From Pseudomonadota bacterium (GTDB taxonomy: Bacteria; Pseudomonadota; Alphaproteobacteria; GCA-2731375): DNA of 64,000 bases. The notes under the pieces are model-generated. The model worked only from the letters and a program-made list of their open reading frames with translations, made no database searches and was not told where the DNA came from. The stretch lies in NCBI GenBank assembly GCA_027623205.1, contig JAQBYC010000005.1, forward strand, positions 1 to 64,000. Direction: 5' to 3'. Made by a program: the position numbers and the translations under genes. Positions 52,705 to 62,474 of the stretch are shown here, piece by piece. Each line of letters opens with the position of its first letter. Positions within the stretch are counted from its first letter, which is position 1.

Positions 52705-52737
52705 GGCGGAATGGGGTTCGAATACCGCCATTCCGCC
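52705..52737 (-). other. Stem-loop between binding-protein and permease genes
   Basis: GGCGGAATGG and CCATTCCGCC form a perfect ten-base-pair stem around a 13-base loop in the 86-base gap of the Opp operon. There is no T tract, so an mRNA-stabilising or processing hairpin that favours the upstream binding-protein message is more likely than a terminator. Confidence 0.65.
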
Positions 52738-52761
52738 GCTCACGGTTCCCAATTCCGCTGA

Positions 52762-54348
52762 CTATTTTATATAGACGTTGTCCATCGGCGAGGACGTGCC
52801 CCAGATGGAATCGATCGGCGGATTCCCCACCCGTTCGTTGTTGTAAATGGTGTGATAGGGCGAGGCATTGATGTAAATAACAGGCGCCTCCTCCACGACC
52901 ATTTTCTGCATATCCGCATACAACGCTTTGCGTTTATCCAGATTGATTTCCAGGCCCGCCTTCATCATCACCGCATCCACATCAGCGTTGCGAAACTGTT
53001 GCGTATTATGCCACGGCACACCCTCGCGGATGTTGGAGGACTGATAAGTGCGATGCACGCCGATCACCGGATCGCCCCAGTTGAACACCGAATCCAGGGT
53101 CATGTCGAAATCATGCCCGGCAACGGTCTTGATCCAGGAACGGAAATCCGACGATGCCTTCAAGGTCACGTCGATGCCGATTTTCTTCAACTGCGCCTTG
53201 GTAATTTCCGACCAGCGTTTCCAGGTTGCGCCGCCGGGAATGAAGTTCAGCGTGGTTTTGAAGCGAATGCCGTCGGCATCCGGATTGAGGCCGGCCGCGT
53301 CCAGCAGGGCCTTGGCCCTGTCCAGATCATAATCGTACAGATTGACGTCGGCCGAATAGAACGCGCTGCCCGGATGGATCGGCCCTGTCGCCCGTTGGGC
53401 GAAGCCGGCGTAGAGGATCTTGATCAACAGCTCCTTGTCCAGCGCATAGCCAATCGCCTGGCGGACACGCTTGTCGTCGAAGGGCTTCCTTGCCGTGTTG
53501 AAGGCCAGCCAGTTCAACGGACCGATGGCCGAATAACCTTCCGGCGTCAGGGTCAGATGCTTGCTCTTTTTCAGCCGCGTCAGTTCCTGCGGGTCCGAGG
53601 CAAAGGCAGTGATGTCCGCCTTGCCGGTCTCCAGCGCGATAATACGGGAGGTGGATTCAGCCATCTTCTTGAACACGATGAAATCCAGATAAGGCCGGCC
53701 TTTCAGGAAGAAATCATCGAAGCGCTCCATGATGATGTACTCGCCGGGCTTGAACTCCTTCAGCTTGAAGGGGCCGGAACCGACAATGTCCTGGCTGTTG
53801 CGCGGATTCTTTCGAATGTCGCCTTCGCCATAAATATGCTTGGGAATGACCACGCCAAGCTGCGACGACATCGCCAGTTCAATGGCCGGATGCGGCGCGC
53901 TCAGATGGATAATCGCGGTCAACTTGTCCGGCGTCGTGACTTTGGTCACCGGCGCATACATGGTCTTGAACGGGTGGTTGGCCTTGATCGTTTCAATGGA
54001 GAAGGCAACATCTTCCGAGGTGATGGGATGACCATCATGAAATTTGGCGTTCTCGCGCAAATTGACGGTCACCGACAAGCCGTCATCCGAGATGCTCCAG
54101 CTTTTCGCGAGATAGGGCTGTGGCCGCCATTGGTCGTCATAGCGCAGCAGGGCGGCAAACAGTTGCGTGCCCGGAATGCCCGTTGGCGTGCCGGAAGCAA
54201 TCGCCGGGTTAAAGTGGCCGGCGATAATTCGATAAATGAACGTCAGCGTACCGCCTTGTTTCGGCTCTGACAGGGCCGGTGATACGGCAAACGCCGCCGC
54301 GACCAAAAGCGCGGCCACACCGGCTGCTATCCTTGAATGCGTTCTCAT
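52762..54348 (-). CDS. Oligopeptide ABC transporter substrate-binding protein (SBP_bac_5 family)
   Basis: This 528-residue periplasmic binding protein has a Sec signal (IAAGVAALLVAAAFAVSPALSE, then PKQGGTLTF) and the family patterns PYLAKSWSISDDGLSVTVNLRENAKFHDGHPITSEDVAFS and DDKRVRQAIGYALDKELLI. It delivers a peptide or similar ligand to the OppBCDF complex encoded downstream. The ATG at 54348 (MRTHSR) is chosen over the track start two codons upstream. The region to the divergent SDR gene (54349-54544) contains an inverted repeat AATTGCG ... CGCAATT that may be an operator. Confidence 0.93.
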   Translation of the reverse strand: MRTHSRIAAGVAALLVAAAFAVSPALSEPKQGGTLTFIYRIIAGHFNPAIASGTPTGIPGTQLFAALLRYDDQWRPQPYLAKSWSISDDGLSVTVNLRENAKFHDGHPITSEDVAFSIETIKANHPFKTMYAPVTKVTTPDKLTAIIHLSAPHPAIELAMSSQLGVVIPKHIYGEGDIRKNPRNSQDIVGSGPFKLKEFKPGEYIIMERFDDFFLKGRPYLDFIVFKKMAESTSRIIALETGKADITAFASDPQELTRLKKSKHLTLTPEGYSAIGPLNWLAFNTARKPFDDKRVRQAIGYALDKELLIKILYAGFAQRATGPIHPGSAFYSADVNLYDYDLDRAKALLDAAGLNPDADGIRFKTTLNFIPGGATWKRWSEITKAQLKKIGIDVTLKASSDFRSWIKTVAGHDFDMTLDSVFNWGDPVIGVHRTYQSSNIREGVPWHNTQQFRNADVDAVMMKAGLEINLDKRKALYADMQKMVVEEAPVIYINASPYHTIYNNERVGNPPIDSIWGTSSPMDNVYIK

Positions 54349-54544
54349 CAGCAATCTCCCTGAGATGAGGTTTATTCACCCGGACGGTTCATCCGCCCTA
54401 GAACAGCCAAAACGATAGACTGTTGCCTCCCGCATGAGAAGGTAAAAACGGAATTGCGGCAAAGCCAGCTGATACGCAATTGCCTGTTACCGGACCACGG
54501 AACCGGTTAGCCTGTCTGGCAAACATCATTCGGGAGACAGAAAA

Positions 54545-55360
54545 ATGGCAACGGAATTCGCACCTGACGATCAACAACTGGATGGCAAAACCGCCATCGT
54601 AAGCGGCGCCGGGGCGTTGGAAGGCGGCATCGGCAATGGCCGCGCCGCCGCCATTCTGCTGGCCCGGGCCGGCGCGCGCATTCTGGCGGTGGACCGCGAT
54701 CTCGACCGCGCGGCGGAAACCGCCGCGATGATTGAGGCGGAGGGCGGTGAGGCCCTGGCCCATGCCGCGGACATGACGAACGAAGCCGACTGCAAGGCCG
54801 TGGCGGAACTGGCCATGGAAAAATTCGGCCGCGTGGACGTCCTGGACAACAACGTCGGCATCGGCAGTTCCGGCACCGTGGTCGACGAGGTGGTGGAGGT
54901 TTGGGAGCGGGTCATGCGGGTCAACGTGCAGAGCATGTTCCTGGCCGCCAAGTTCGCCATACCGGCCATGATCGCCAGCGGCGGAGGTGGCGCCATCGTC
55001 AATGTCTCCTCCATCTCGGCCCTGCGGCCGCGCGGTCTGACCGCCTATTCGGCCTCCAAGGGCGCCGTAATTTCGCTCACCCGCGCCATGGCGATCGACC
55101 ATGCCCCCGACGGCATCCGGGCCAACTGCATCGCGCCGGGGCCGGTCTATACCCCCATGGTTTATGGCCGCGGCATGTCCGACGCGGCGCGGGCCCTGCG
55201 GCGGCAAGCCTCGCCCCTGGGGATCGAAGGCACGGGCTGGGATATCGGCAACGCGGTGGTGTTTCTGTCTTCGGCACGGGCCCGCTATATCACCGGGCAG
55301 ACCCTGGTCGTCGATGGCGGCATCACCGTCTCCGGCCCCGCCCGCGACCCCAACGTTTAA
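54545..55360 (+). CDS. SDR-family oxidoreductase
   Basis: This 271-residue classical SDR has the cofactor-binding TAIVSGAGALEGGIGNGRAAAILLARAG (with a short insert in the glycine motif), NNVGIGSSG, SSISALRP and the catalytic YSASKGAVISLTRAMAID. GGITVSGP near the end is typical. The substrate is unknown. The carboxymuconolactone-decarboxylase-like gene follows 21 bases later and may share the pathway. Confidence 0.91.
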   Translation: MATEFAPDDQQLDGKTAIVSGAGALEGGIGNGRAAAILLARAGARILAVDRDLDRAAETAAMIEAEGGEALAHAADMTNEADCKAVAELAMEKFGRVDVLDNNVGIGSSGTVVDEVVEVWERVMRVNVQSMFLAAKFAIPAMIASGGGGAIVNVSSISALRPRGLTAYSASKGAVISLTRAMAIDHAPDGIRANCIAPGPVYTPMVYGRGMSDAARALRRQASPLGIEGTGWDIGNAVVFLSSARARYITGQTLVVDGGITVSGPARDPNV

Positions 55361-55381
55361 ATTCAAGGAGCAACTGTTGCC

Positions 55382-55927
55382 ATGGCACGCATCCCCTATC
55401 TCGACGCCGAGGATCTGGCCGAGGAAGACCGCGATCTGCTGAAGCGGACCATCAACCTGCACCGCGCCCTGGTCAACAGCCCCGGGGCGGCGCGCAATTT
55501 CGGCCATCTGGGCAGTTATATCCGCTTCGGCTCGAACCTGGACCCCCGGCTGCGGGAACTGGCCATTTTGCAGGTCGGCTATCTGACCAAAAGCGAATAT
55601 GAATACAGCCATCATATCAAAATCGGCCGTGATTTTGGCGTCACCGACGACGATATCCGCGCCATGATAACCGAGACCGAGGGCCGGAACAGCGGCCTGC
55701 CCCGCCTGGACCGCGCCGTTCTGCGCGCGGCGCGGGAAATGACCGAGGATGGCAAGATTTCCGATGCCACCTTCGCCAGGCTGGACGAGAGCCTCAGCCC
55801 GGAACTGCTGGTCGACCTGACCGTCGTCATCGCCTTTTACAACGCGGTGGTGCGCGTCCTGGGCACCCTGGAGATCGACGTGGAGGACAGTTACGCGCCG
55901 TTTCTCGAGGAATTCCCTCTGCCCTGA
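55382..55927 (+). CDS. Carboxymuconolactone decarboxylase (AhpD-like) family protein
   Basis: This 181-residue protein has the all-helical fold of the family, seen in LDPRLRELAILQVGYLTKSEYEYSHHIKIGRDFGVTDDDIRAM. The redox CxxC of AhpD is absent, so it belongs to the branch without peroxidase function. LDRAVLRAAREMTEDGKISDATFARL completes the pattern. The true substrate cannot be deduced. It is co-directional with the SDR and converges on the efflux operon. Confidence 0.87.
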   Translation: MARIPYLDAEDLAEEDRDLLKRTINLHRALVNSPGAARNFGHLGSYIRFGSNLDPRLRELAILQVGYLTKSEYEYSHHIKIGRDFGVTDDDIRAMITETEGRNSGLPRLDRAVLRAAREMTEDGKISDATFARLDESLSPELLVDLTVVIAFYNAVVRVLGTLEIDVEDSYAPFLEEFPLP

Positions 55928-55958
55928 CATCTGTTTTCGGTATTCATGGACTGGAGCC

Positions 55959-57473
55959 TCAGCGCTGCCTGATCCTGATGAACAGCATCAACGGCAGCGA
56001 GGCGATGCAGGCGAGGGTGTACATCACAAAGGCGTTTGTGTAACCGATCAGGGTCGCCTGACGACCGATCTCGCCAGCCAGCGCGCCCAGTCCACTTGTC
56101 GACTCGATGCTCCACAGCCCGCGTATACTGGCAAAGGAGAAAGCCTCGTTGAACGGGCTGACGGCCTCGGTGATCTCCGCATAGGCGACGGAACCGGTGC
56201 GCACCACCGTCAGAACACTCAGGGAGATGAAGATGCTGCTGCCGAAATTGCGCAGCAGATGGAAGATTGCCGAAGCGTCCGGCAACAGCCGGTCCGGCAG
56301 GGTGGCGAAGGTAACCACCGACAACGGCACCCACATCAGGCCGCAGCCGAAGCCCTGGATAACACCGATCCAACCAACCGCGAAGGCCGAAATATTGAAG
56401 TCGAAGGCGGCGGTCTGCCAGCCACTGAGGCCGATCAGCCCGAGGCCAAGGACGATACCGATGCGCGGATCGAGACGGCCCATGCGCGAGGCGGCGAGAA
56501 AGCCCAGCACCATGCCGGCGCCACGCGTCCCCAGCAGGGTACCGATCAGGCTGTCGGGAAAACCCATCAGGTCATGCAGCAGCGGGGGCAGCAGCACCAG
56601 CGGCGTCAAATTCAGCATGCCGTAAACGAAAACCAGGAACAGGCCGACCGAGAAGTTGCGGTCACGAAATAGCGCCGGACTGATAAACGGCTTGCTCGCC
56701 GTGGCCGTGTGCACCACGAACAGGTAAAAGGCGAGGCCCATGACGATCGCCAGCAGCAAGATCAGGTTCGATTCAAACCAATCCAGCCGCTGGCCGCGGT
56801 CCATGATGAACTGCAAGGCGCTGACCGCCAGCGACAGCAATATAAAGCCGGTCCAGTCGAGCCGGGTGCCAGCCTGCCTGCCGCCGTCGCGGATGAAGGC
56901 AAGCACACCCAGCAACGCAAGCACGCACAGCGGCAGGATCAGCAGAAATATCCAGCGCCAGCCGTATTCCTCGGCCAGGTAGCCGCCCAGCATCGGCGCG
57001 ATTGCCGGGCCGATCACCACCGACATGCCGAAGACGCCCTGGGCCATCGCCCGTTGCCCCGGCGGATAGTTCGCAACGATGATCGCCTGCGCCAGGGGCA
57101 CCAGCGGCGCGCCCAACGCGCCCTGGCCGATCCGATAAACCAGCAATGGCGGCAGCGTTGTAGCGGTGGCGCAGAGCAGGGAAAAAAGCGAAAACCCGGC
57201 GACCGACCAGATCAGCACCTGGCGCTGGCCAAACCGCGCCACCATCCAGCCGGTCATGGGCGTCACCACCGCCGTCGCCACCACATTCAGCGTGACCACC
57301 CAGGACACCTGGTCCGGCGTCGCCGACAACGCACCCTGCAATTGCGGCAGCGCCACGTTGACGATGGTCATGGTCAAGGCATAGAGCATGGTGCACAGCG
57401 AGACCGTGATCAAAACGATCACGCGGTTGGCCGCCGTGGCATTGGGGATTTTGGCTGCCTGGCTCGCGCTCAT
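55959..57473 (-). CDS. DHA2-family MFS multidrug efflux transporter (EmrB/QacA type)
   Basis: This 504-residue permease has fourteen predicted helices. It shows the family motif C (VVIGPAIAPMLGGYLAEEYGWRWIFLLILPL) and the opening VIVLITVSLCTMLYALTMTIVNVALPQLQGAL with VSWVVTLNVVATAVVTPMTGWMVARFGQR. It exports drugs or lipophilic compounds, possibly with the HlyD-type adaptor made by the same operon. It is the last gene of the PadR operon, 76 bases after the RND pump gene. Confidence 0.93.
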   Translation of the reverse strand: MSASQAAKIPNATAANRVIVLITVSLCTMLYALTMTIVNVALPQLQGALSATPDQVSWVVTLNVVATAVVTPMTGWMVARFGQRQVLIWSVAGFSLFSLLCATATTLPPLLVYRIGQGALGAPLVPLAQAIIVANYPPGQRAMAQGVFGMSVVIGPAIAPMLGGYLAEEYGWRWIFLLILPLCVLALLGVLAFIRDGGRQAGTRLDWTGFILLSLAVSALQFIMDRGQRLDWFESNLILLLAIVMGLAFYLFVVHTATASKPFISPALFRDRNFSVGLFLVFVYGMLNLTPLVLLPPLLHDLMGFPDSLIGTLLGTRGAGMVLGFLAASRMGRLDPRIGIVLGLGLIGLSGWQTAAFDFNISAFAVGWIGVIQGFGCGLMWVPLSVVTFATLPDRLLPDASAIFHLLRNFGSSIFISLSVLTVVRTGSVAYAEITEAVSPFNEAFSFASIRGLWSIESTSGLGALAGEIGRQATLIGYTNAFVMYTLACIASLPLMLFIRIRQR

Positions 57474-57549
57474 GGCGCAATTCTAGACCATTTTCGGGTC
57501 CGGCTGAAACAGCCGCTTACTGGACGGATGCCCGAGCGAAGATAGAACC

Positions 57550-60500
57550 CTATTCCGCCGCCTGCGGCGCGAGCGGCGCCTTCGCCGCCCGGCGCCGCTC
57601 CAACTGGGCCGAAGTGCGGGCGCCAAGGGCCAACAGCGAGGGCGTCACGAACAGGGTCAGCACGGTGGCGAAACTCAACCCGAACGCCACGGCCGTGGAA
57701 AGCTGCACCCACATCTGGGTCGAAGGCGCGCCATGGGAGATTTCCCGCGTTACAAAGTCAATGTTGACCTGAAAAACCATGGGCAACAGGCCGAAAATCG
57801 TGGTGATCGTGGTCAACATCACCGGACGCAAACGCTGGCTGCCGGTGCGAACCACGGCTTCCATGGGTTCCATGCCCGATTTCACCAATCTGGCATAAGT
57901 ATCGATCAAAACGATGTTGTTGTTGACCACGATACCGGCCAGGGCGATGACTCCGATCCCGGTCATGACGATACCAAACGATTGCCCGGTGATAATCAAG
58001 CCGGCCATCACCCCCACCGTGGACATGATCACCGCCGTCAAAATCAACAGGGAATGATAGAAGCTGTTGAACTGGGTGATCAAAATAATCGCCATCACGA
58101 ACAGAGCGAAGCCAAAGGCCTTTTGCAGAAAAGCCGCCGCCTCCTTTTGATCCTTGTCGGCGCCCCGGAACCTGATATCGACATCCGCGTCAAAGGTCTG
58201 GTTCCGCATCCAGGTGCGAATTTCATTGATCTTGTCGTCGCTCAACAGGCCTTCGGCGACGCTGGCCTGCAGCTTCAGCACGCGCTGCCCGTCGCTGCGT
58301 TTCAGCAAACCGGAGCGTTGTTGCGGGGTGCGCGTAACAAAATTCGAAATGGGTACCTGGCCATGGCTGGTTTCCACGCGCAACAGATCCAACTGTTCGA
58401 TATTACGGTACTGGATGGGAAAGCGGACCCGAATTTCCACTTCCTCGTCAGCATCATCCGGCCGGTATTCCCCGACCTTGATGCCGTTGGTGACCAGTTG
58501 CACCGCCTTGCCCACGGCCAGAATATCGGCGTTGAAAAGGCCCGCCTGGGCGCGGTCGACCTGGACCTGCCATTCGATACCGGGCAGGGCGCGGCTATCT
58601 TCCACATCCAGGATACCGTCCATGGACTCCAGTTTGCGGCGGAAATTCGCCACCACCGCATCCAGGCGTTCAGGGATTTGGGAACGAAATTCAATCTGGA
58701 TATCCTTGCCCGTGGGCGGTCCAAAGTCCGGTTCCCTGGGTTCCACCCAGACGCCAGCCAAATGCGCCGTGCGTTGCCTGATTTCGCCGGTGATTTCGGC
58801 CGAGGTACGGCGTTCGTCCCAATTGATGAACTCAATGAAGATGGTGCCGATCACGTCCTGGGCCTGATCCTCGCCGCGGGAAGCGCCACCGGTTCGGGCA
58901 TAGATCGTACGGATGCCCGAAATGTTCATCAATTCCGCCTCGACCTCGCGGACCAGCAGATCTTTTTCCCGGGTGGACATGTTGCCGCGGGCATGCACAT
59001 GGACCAGGGTTTGTTCCGGCTCCACATCGGGAAAAAATTCCACCCCCTTGCCGGATGACCAATAGGCCGCCTGGACTCCGGCCAGAATGACCACCGCCGC
59101 CGCCACCACCAGGATTGGGCGGCGGATTATGACCGTCAGGGTACGGGCGTACAGGCCCGTCATACCGGGCAACTGCCGCACATCACCGCGCTCGGATACC
59201 GCCAGGGCGGCCAGGGTCTGCTTGTTGGCAGAGCTCGCCTTGCCGATCAAACCGCCCAATGTGGGCACGAATATCAGGGCCATCAACAGTGAGCCGGTCA
59301 GGGTCACGACCAGAGTAATGGGCAGGAATTTCATGAACTCGCCCACGACGCCCGGCCAAAATATCAACGGCATGAAAGCGGCCAGGGTCGTGGCCGTGGA
59401 TGCGATGATCGGCCAGGACATACGGCGGGCGGCCATGGCATAGGCCTCTTTCCGCGGCAGGCCTTCAGCCAGTTTCCGATCGGCATATTCAGTCACCACG
59501 ATGGCCCCATCGACCAACATCCCGACCGCCAGGATCAGGGCGAACAGCACGACTATATTGACGGTCAGGCCAAGGCCATCCAGCACCAGGATGCCGAACA
59601 GAAACGAGGCCGGAATAGCCAGACCGACCAGCCCGGCCGTGCGCAGGCCCAAGGCGGCCACGACAACAATAAAGACCAGAAGAATGGCGCTAAGCACGTT
59701 GTTCTGCAGGTCGTCCAGCATCCGGCGGATATTTTTCGATTCATCCTGAATGAAATCCACCTGCACACCGGCGGGCCAGCTTTTGGCGCGCGCCGTCACC
59801 AGATGACGCACCTGATCGATGGTTTCGATAACATTCTCGCCAAGGCGCTTCTTGATTTCCAGGGTGACGCCGGCGCGCCCGTTGATGCGGGCGTACGAGG
59901 TCGCATCGCGGAAGGTCCGGCGCACCGTGGCAACGTCAGCCAGCGTGACAACACCATTCCCGAAGGCCTTGATGGGTAAATTCAATAAATCCTCGGCGGT
60001 TTCGAACAGTCCCGGCACCTTGATGGCAAAACGACCCTTGCCCGTATCCATGGTGCCGGCGGCGATAAGCTGATTGTTACGGGACGCCGTCCGCACCAAT
60101 TCCTCCTGGCTGATGCCATAACTTTCCAGGCGCACGGGATCGACCAATATTTCCAGCAACTCCGCCCGCTCGCCCGCGATATCAGCCTCCAACACCCCCG
60201 GCAATGCCTCCAATTCGTCCTGCAAGTCCCGCGCCAGCCGCAACAAGGTGCGCTCGGGAACATCGCCGGCCAGGGTGACCACAAGCACCGGAAACAGCCC
60301 CACATTGACCTCGTGCGCGGTCGGTTCGTCGGTTTCCGCGGGCAGGTCGGGTTTCACCAGATCAATGGCCTCGCGCACGTCGCGCAGGGCCTGATCCGCA
60401 TCAAAACCCGCCTCGAATTCCAGCAATACCGAGGCACTTCCCAATTCCGCCCGGCTGCGCATTTCCTTGACCCCTTCGATGGAGCGCAATTCCTGCTCCA

Positions 60501-60702
60501 TGGGGCGGACCAACAGGCGCTCGGCATCCTCGGGCGAGATGCCGTCGTGCTTCATGGCGACATAAATGATGGGAATGTTGATATCGGGCTTGGATTCCTT
60601 GGGAATGGTCAGATACGAACCCAGGCCGGCGATCAACACCAGAACCAGAATGGATAGAACGCTGCGGGCATGCTGGACCGCGGCATCAATGATGGCGTTC
60701 AT
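57550..60702 (-). CDS. RND efflux pump, inner-membrane subunit
   Basis: This 1050-residue transporter has the twelve-helix RND architecture with two large periplasmic loops. The proton-relay helix reads ILAVGMLVDGAIVVTEYADRK, with one aspartate where AcrB has two. NNNIVLIDTYARL and RLRPVMLTTITTIFGLLPMVF are the conserved second-half motifs. It exports hydrophobic compounds with the adaptor encoded upstream. No outer-membrane TolC gene is in this window. The start overlaps the adaptor stop by four bases (ATGA). Confidence 0.95.
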   Translation of the reverse strand: MNAIIDAAVQHARSVLSILVLVLIAGLGSYLTIPKESKPDINIPIIYVAMKHDGISPEDAERLLVRPMEQELRSIEGVKEMRSRAELGSASVLLEFEAGFDADQALRDVREAIDLVKPDLPAETDEPTAHEVNVGLFPVLVVTLAGDVPERTLLRLARDLQDELEALPGVLEADIAGERAELLEILVDPVRLESYGISQEELVRTASRNNQLIAAGTMDTGKGRFAIKVPGLFETAEDLLNLPIKAFGNGVVTLADVATVRRTFRDATSYARINGRAGVTLEIKKRLGENVIETIDQVRHLVTARAKSWPAGVQVDFIQDESKNIRRMLDDLQNNVLSAILLVFIVVVAALGLRTAGLVGLAIPASFLFGILVLDGLGLTVNIVVLFALILAVGMLVDGAIVVTEYADRKLAEGLPRKEAYAMAARRMSWPIIASTATTLAAFMPLIFWPGVVGEFMKFLPITLVVTLTGSLLMALIFVPTLGGLIGKASSANKQTLAALAVSERGDVRQLPGMTGLYARTLTVIIRRPILVVAAAVVILAGVQAAYWSSGKGVEFFPDVEPEQTLVHVHARGNMSTREKDLLVREVEAELMNISGIRTIYARTGGASRGEDQAQDVIGTIFIEFINWDERRTSAEITGEIRQRTAHLAGVWVEPREPDFGPPTGKDIQIEFRSQIPERLDAVVANFRRKLESMDGILDVEDSRALPGIEWQVQVDRAQAGLFNADILAVGKAVQLVTNGIKVGEYRPDDADEEVEIRVRFPIQYRNIEQLDLLRVETSHGQVPISNFVTRTPQQRSGLLKRSDGQRVLKLQASVAEGLLSDDKINEIRTWMRNQTFDADVDIRFRGADKDQKEAAAFLQKAFGFALFVMAIILITQFNSFYHSLLILTAVIMSTVGVMAGLIITGQSFGIVMTGIGVIALAGIVVNNNIVLIDTYARLVKSGMEPMEAVVRTGSQRLRPVMLTTITTIFGLLPMVFQVNIDFVTREISHGAPSTQMWVQLSTAVAFGLSFATVLTLFVTPSLLALGARTSAQLERRRAAKAPLAPQAAE

Positions 60703-61856
60703 GATGCCGGCGCCCCGCCGGCTTTACCAGCATCGGCTTTGCCTTCGCCGCTGTTGCCGTCAGGCTGAGCGGAAACCCGGACCCGGTCGCCCTGACGCAC
60801 GAACTCCTGGCCAACCACGATCAACTCGGCCTTTTTCGGCAAACCGGCAACCCACATGCCGTCCGCGGTACTGTCGATGATCTCAACCGCATAGAAGCCG
60901 ACCACGCCGCCACTCTCCACACAGCGCACACCGACAGTGCCGCTGTCATTCAGGGTCAGGATGGCCGGTGTGATAAAATGAGCCTGCACCTGGTCGGTGG
61001 GAAAACTAAGCGCGGCGGTCGTACCATGGCGTAATTTACCGTCGGAATTCGGCACCAGCAATTCGACCCGGAAAGTCCGGGTGGTGGCATCCGCCGTGGA
61101 CGCGATGTAATGGATTTTGCCCTCGACCTTTTCTCCGGTAACCAGGGTGGCGCTGCCTTTGTCGTTCAGGCGTAGGCGGCCGACATTATTCTCGCTGACC
61201 TGCGCCACCACCAGGTAGGGATCTTCATCAACCAGCAGGGCAATAGGGCTGCCGTCCTTGACATAGGCGCCCAATTCCACTTCGCGGCTGTCGACGATAG
61301 CGTCAAAGGGCGCGCGGATCACGGTGCGGTCCAAGGCAACATCCATCGCTTTAACCATGGCCATGGCCCCATCCAGGCGGGCCGCCGCGGCGGAAAACTG
61401 GGTTTCCGCGCGATAGCCTTTTTTGCGCAGTTGCTTGGCCGCCTCGTACTCAATCTCGTGTTGGCGCACCAGGGCCTTGGCTTCCGCCATTTGCGCCATT
61501 CGGTCTGCGACATCGATACGCACCAGCACGTCACCACGGCGGACCCGGCCGCCCTTTTGCACCGCGACCTCGGTGATCCGACCCTTGATTTCGGACATCA
61601 CCATGACCTTGCGCTTGGCTTCGGTATGCCCCCGCGCGGTAACTTCGCGCCAATGGTCCTGAGCCACCGATGGCTTGGTGCGCACGGCGGTCAGCGAGGC
61701 GTCTCCTTGTTTGGCGTTACGTTCGGCGACCGTAGGCGCCTGACCGGGTACAACTTTGCCATTCGCCAGGCCGTTGTGCGCACCGAACTGGCCGCTCAAC
61801 ACCCAGCCCAACGCGACCACGGTAATGGCCGCGGCAAGGAGATAGGAAACCCGCAT
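60699..61856 (-). CDS. HlyD/AcrA-type periplasmic adaptor of RND pump
   Basis: This 385-residue membrane fusion protein has one N-terminal helix (YLLAAAITVVALGWVL) and lipoyl-like halves around VMSEIKGRITEVAVQKGGRVRRGDVLVRID and TVIRAPFDAIVDSREVELGAYVKDGSPIALLVDEDPYLVVAQV. A helical hairpin and a C-terminal beta-barrel region follow. The ATG at 61856 lies 13 bases after the padR stop. The track ORF to 62066 overlaps padR and is rejected as the start. Confidence 0.92.
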   Translation of the reverse strand: MRVSYLLAAAITVVALGWVLSGQFGAHNGLANGKVVPGQAPTVAERNAKQGDASLTAVRTKPSVAQDHWREVTARGHTEAKRKVMVMSEIKGRITEVAVQKGGRVRRGDVLVRIDVADRMAQMAEAKALVRQHEIEYEAAKQLRKKGYRAETQFSAAAARLDGAMAMVKAMDVALDRTVIRAPFDAIVDSREVELGAYVKDGSPIALLVDEDPYLVVAQVSENNVGRLRLNDKGSATLVTGEKVEGKIHYIASTADATTRTFRVELLVPNSDGKLRHGTTAALSFPTDQVQAHFITPAILTLNDSGTVGVRCVESGGVVGFYAVEIIDSTADGMWVAGLPKKAELIVVGQEFVRQGDRVRVSAQPDGNSGEGKADAGKAGGAPAS

Positions 61857-61869
61857 GTTCAAATCCCGC

Positions 61870-62439
61870 CTAATTGCCAGCGCCGGCGCCAGTGCGACCG
61901 CCGGTGCGATCGCCATCGATCTGCGCCAGCAACGCTTCGCTTTCCACCAGATACCGGTTGTCTTCCAGATAGCTCGCCGCCGCCTCGTAAAGTGCCCGGC
62001 CATAGCCGGCAACAAAGCGTTGTGCCGCCGTGCCGCGGGCCTCCCTTTCGGCAAGTTCGGCCCCAAGGCTGCGATGTTCCGCGATCCGTCGGTCGATCAT
62101 TTCGCCAACCTGGCCGGCAGGCAATAGATCGGCGAAAAACATGGCGACCAGGAACTCGGAACGGACCCGGTCCCGGCCGGGTGGATTGTTCAATTCCCTG
62201 ACCAAGGTCAATCGCCCTTCGACCGTCAGGCTATAGACTTTTTTATCTGGCCGTTTCGCCTGCTGTTCGGTTTCACTACGGACCAACCCTTCGGTCTGCA
62301 GACGCTTCAGGGCCGGATAGATCGATCCAAAGGAGGCGTCATAAAAATGGCTGAAGACATTCTCCAGCCGTTTTTTGATTTCATAGCCCGACGCGTCGCC
62401 CAGGCTCAACACGCCGAGGCATAGGGTACGTACATCCAT
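61870..62439 (-). CDS. PadR-family transcriptional regulator
   Basis: This 189-residue regulator has a PadR winged helix (LCLGVLSLGDASGYEIKKRLENVFSHFYDASFGSIYPALKRLQTEGLVRSE, wing KVYSLTVEGRLTL). A C-terminal dimerisation coil follows (about 100-180), then a Gly-rich tail. As the first gene of the efflux operon it very likely represses it and releases on binding a toxic ligand. The ATG at 62439 follows GAGGAGAT; the track start 12 codons upstream would overlap the operator region. Confidence 0.92.
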   Translation of the reverse strand: MDVRTLCLGVLSLGDASGYEIKKRLENVFSHFYDASFGSIYPALKRLQTEGLVRSETEQQAKRPDKKVYSLTVEGRLTLVRELNNPPGRDRVRSEFLVAMFFADLLPAGQVGEMIDRRIAEHRSLGAELAEREARGTAAQRFVAGYGRALYEAAASYLEDNRYLVESEALLAQIDGDRTGGRTGAGAGN

Positions 62440-62474
62440 CACAAATCGATCTCCTCGCTTGCCAACATTTTGCA

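Noticed and set aside
52852-54270. 472-residue ORF antisense to the oligopeptide-binding protein
   Set aside because: The opposite strand encodes a full SBP_bac_5 protein with signal peptide; this frame has no family pattern.
54398-55930. 510-residue ORF antisense to the SDR and carboxymuconolactone-decarboxylase-like genes
   Set aside because: Spans two recognised genes and the gap between them, and has typical shadow composition.
57733-59058. 441-residue ORF antisense to the RND pump
   Set aside because: Shadow of a strongly conserved transporter gene.
61857-62066. N-terminal extension of the HlyD-type adaptor in the track
   Set aside because: It overlaps padR by about 200 bases, while an ATG at 61856 directly precedes the membrane helix.
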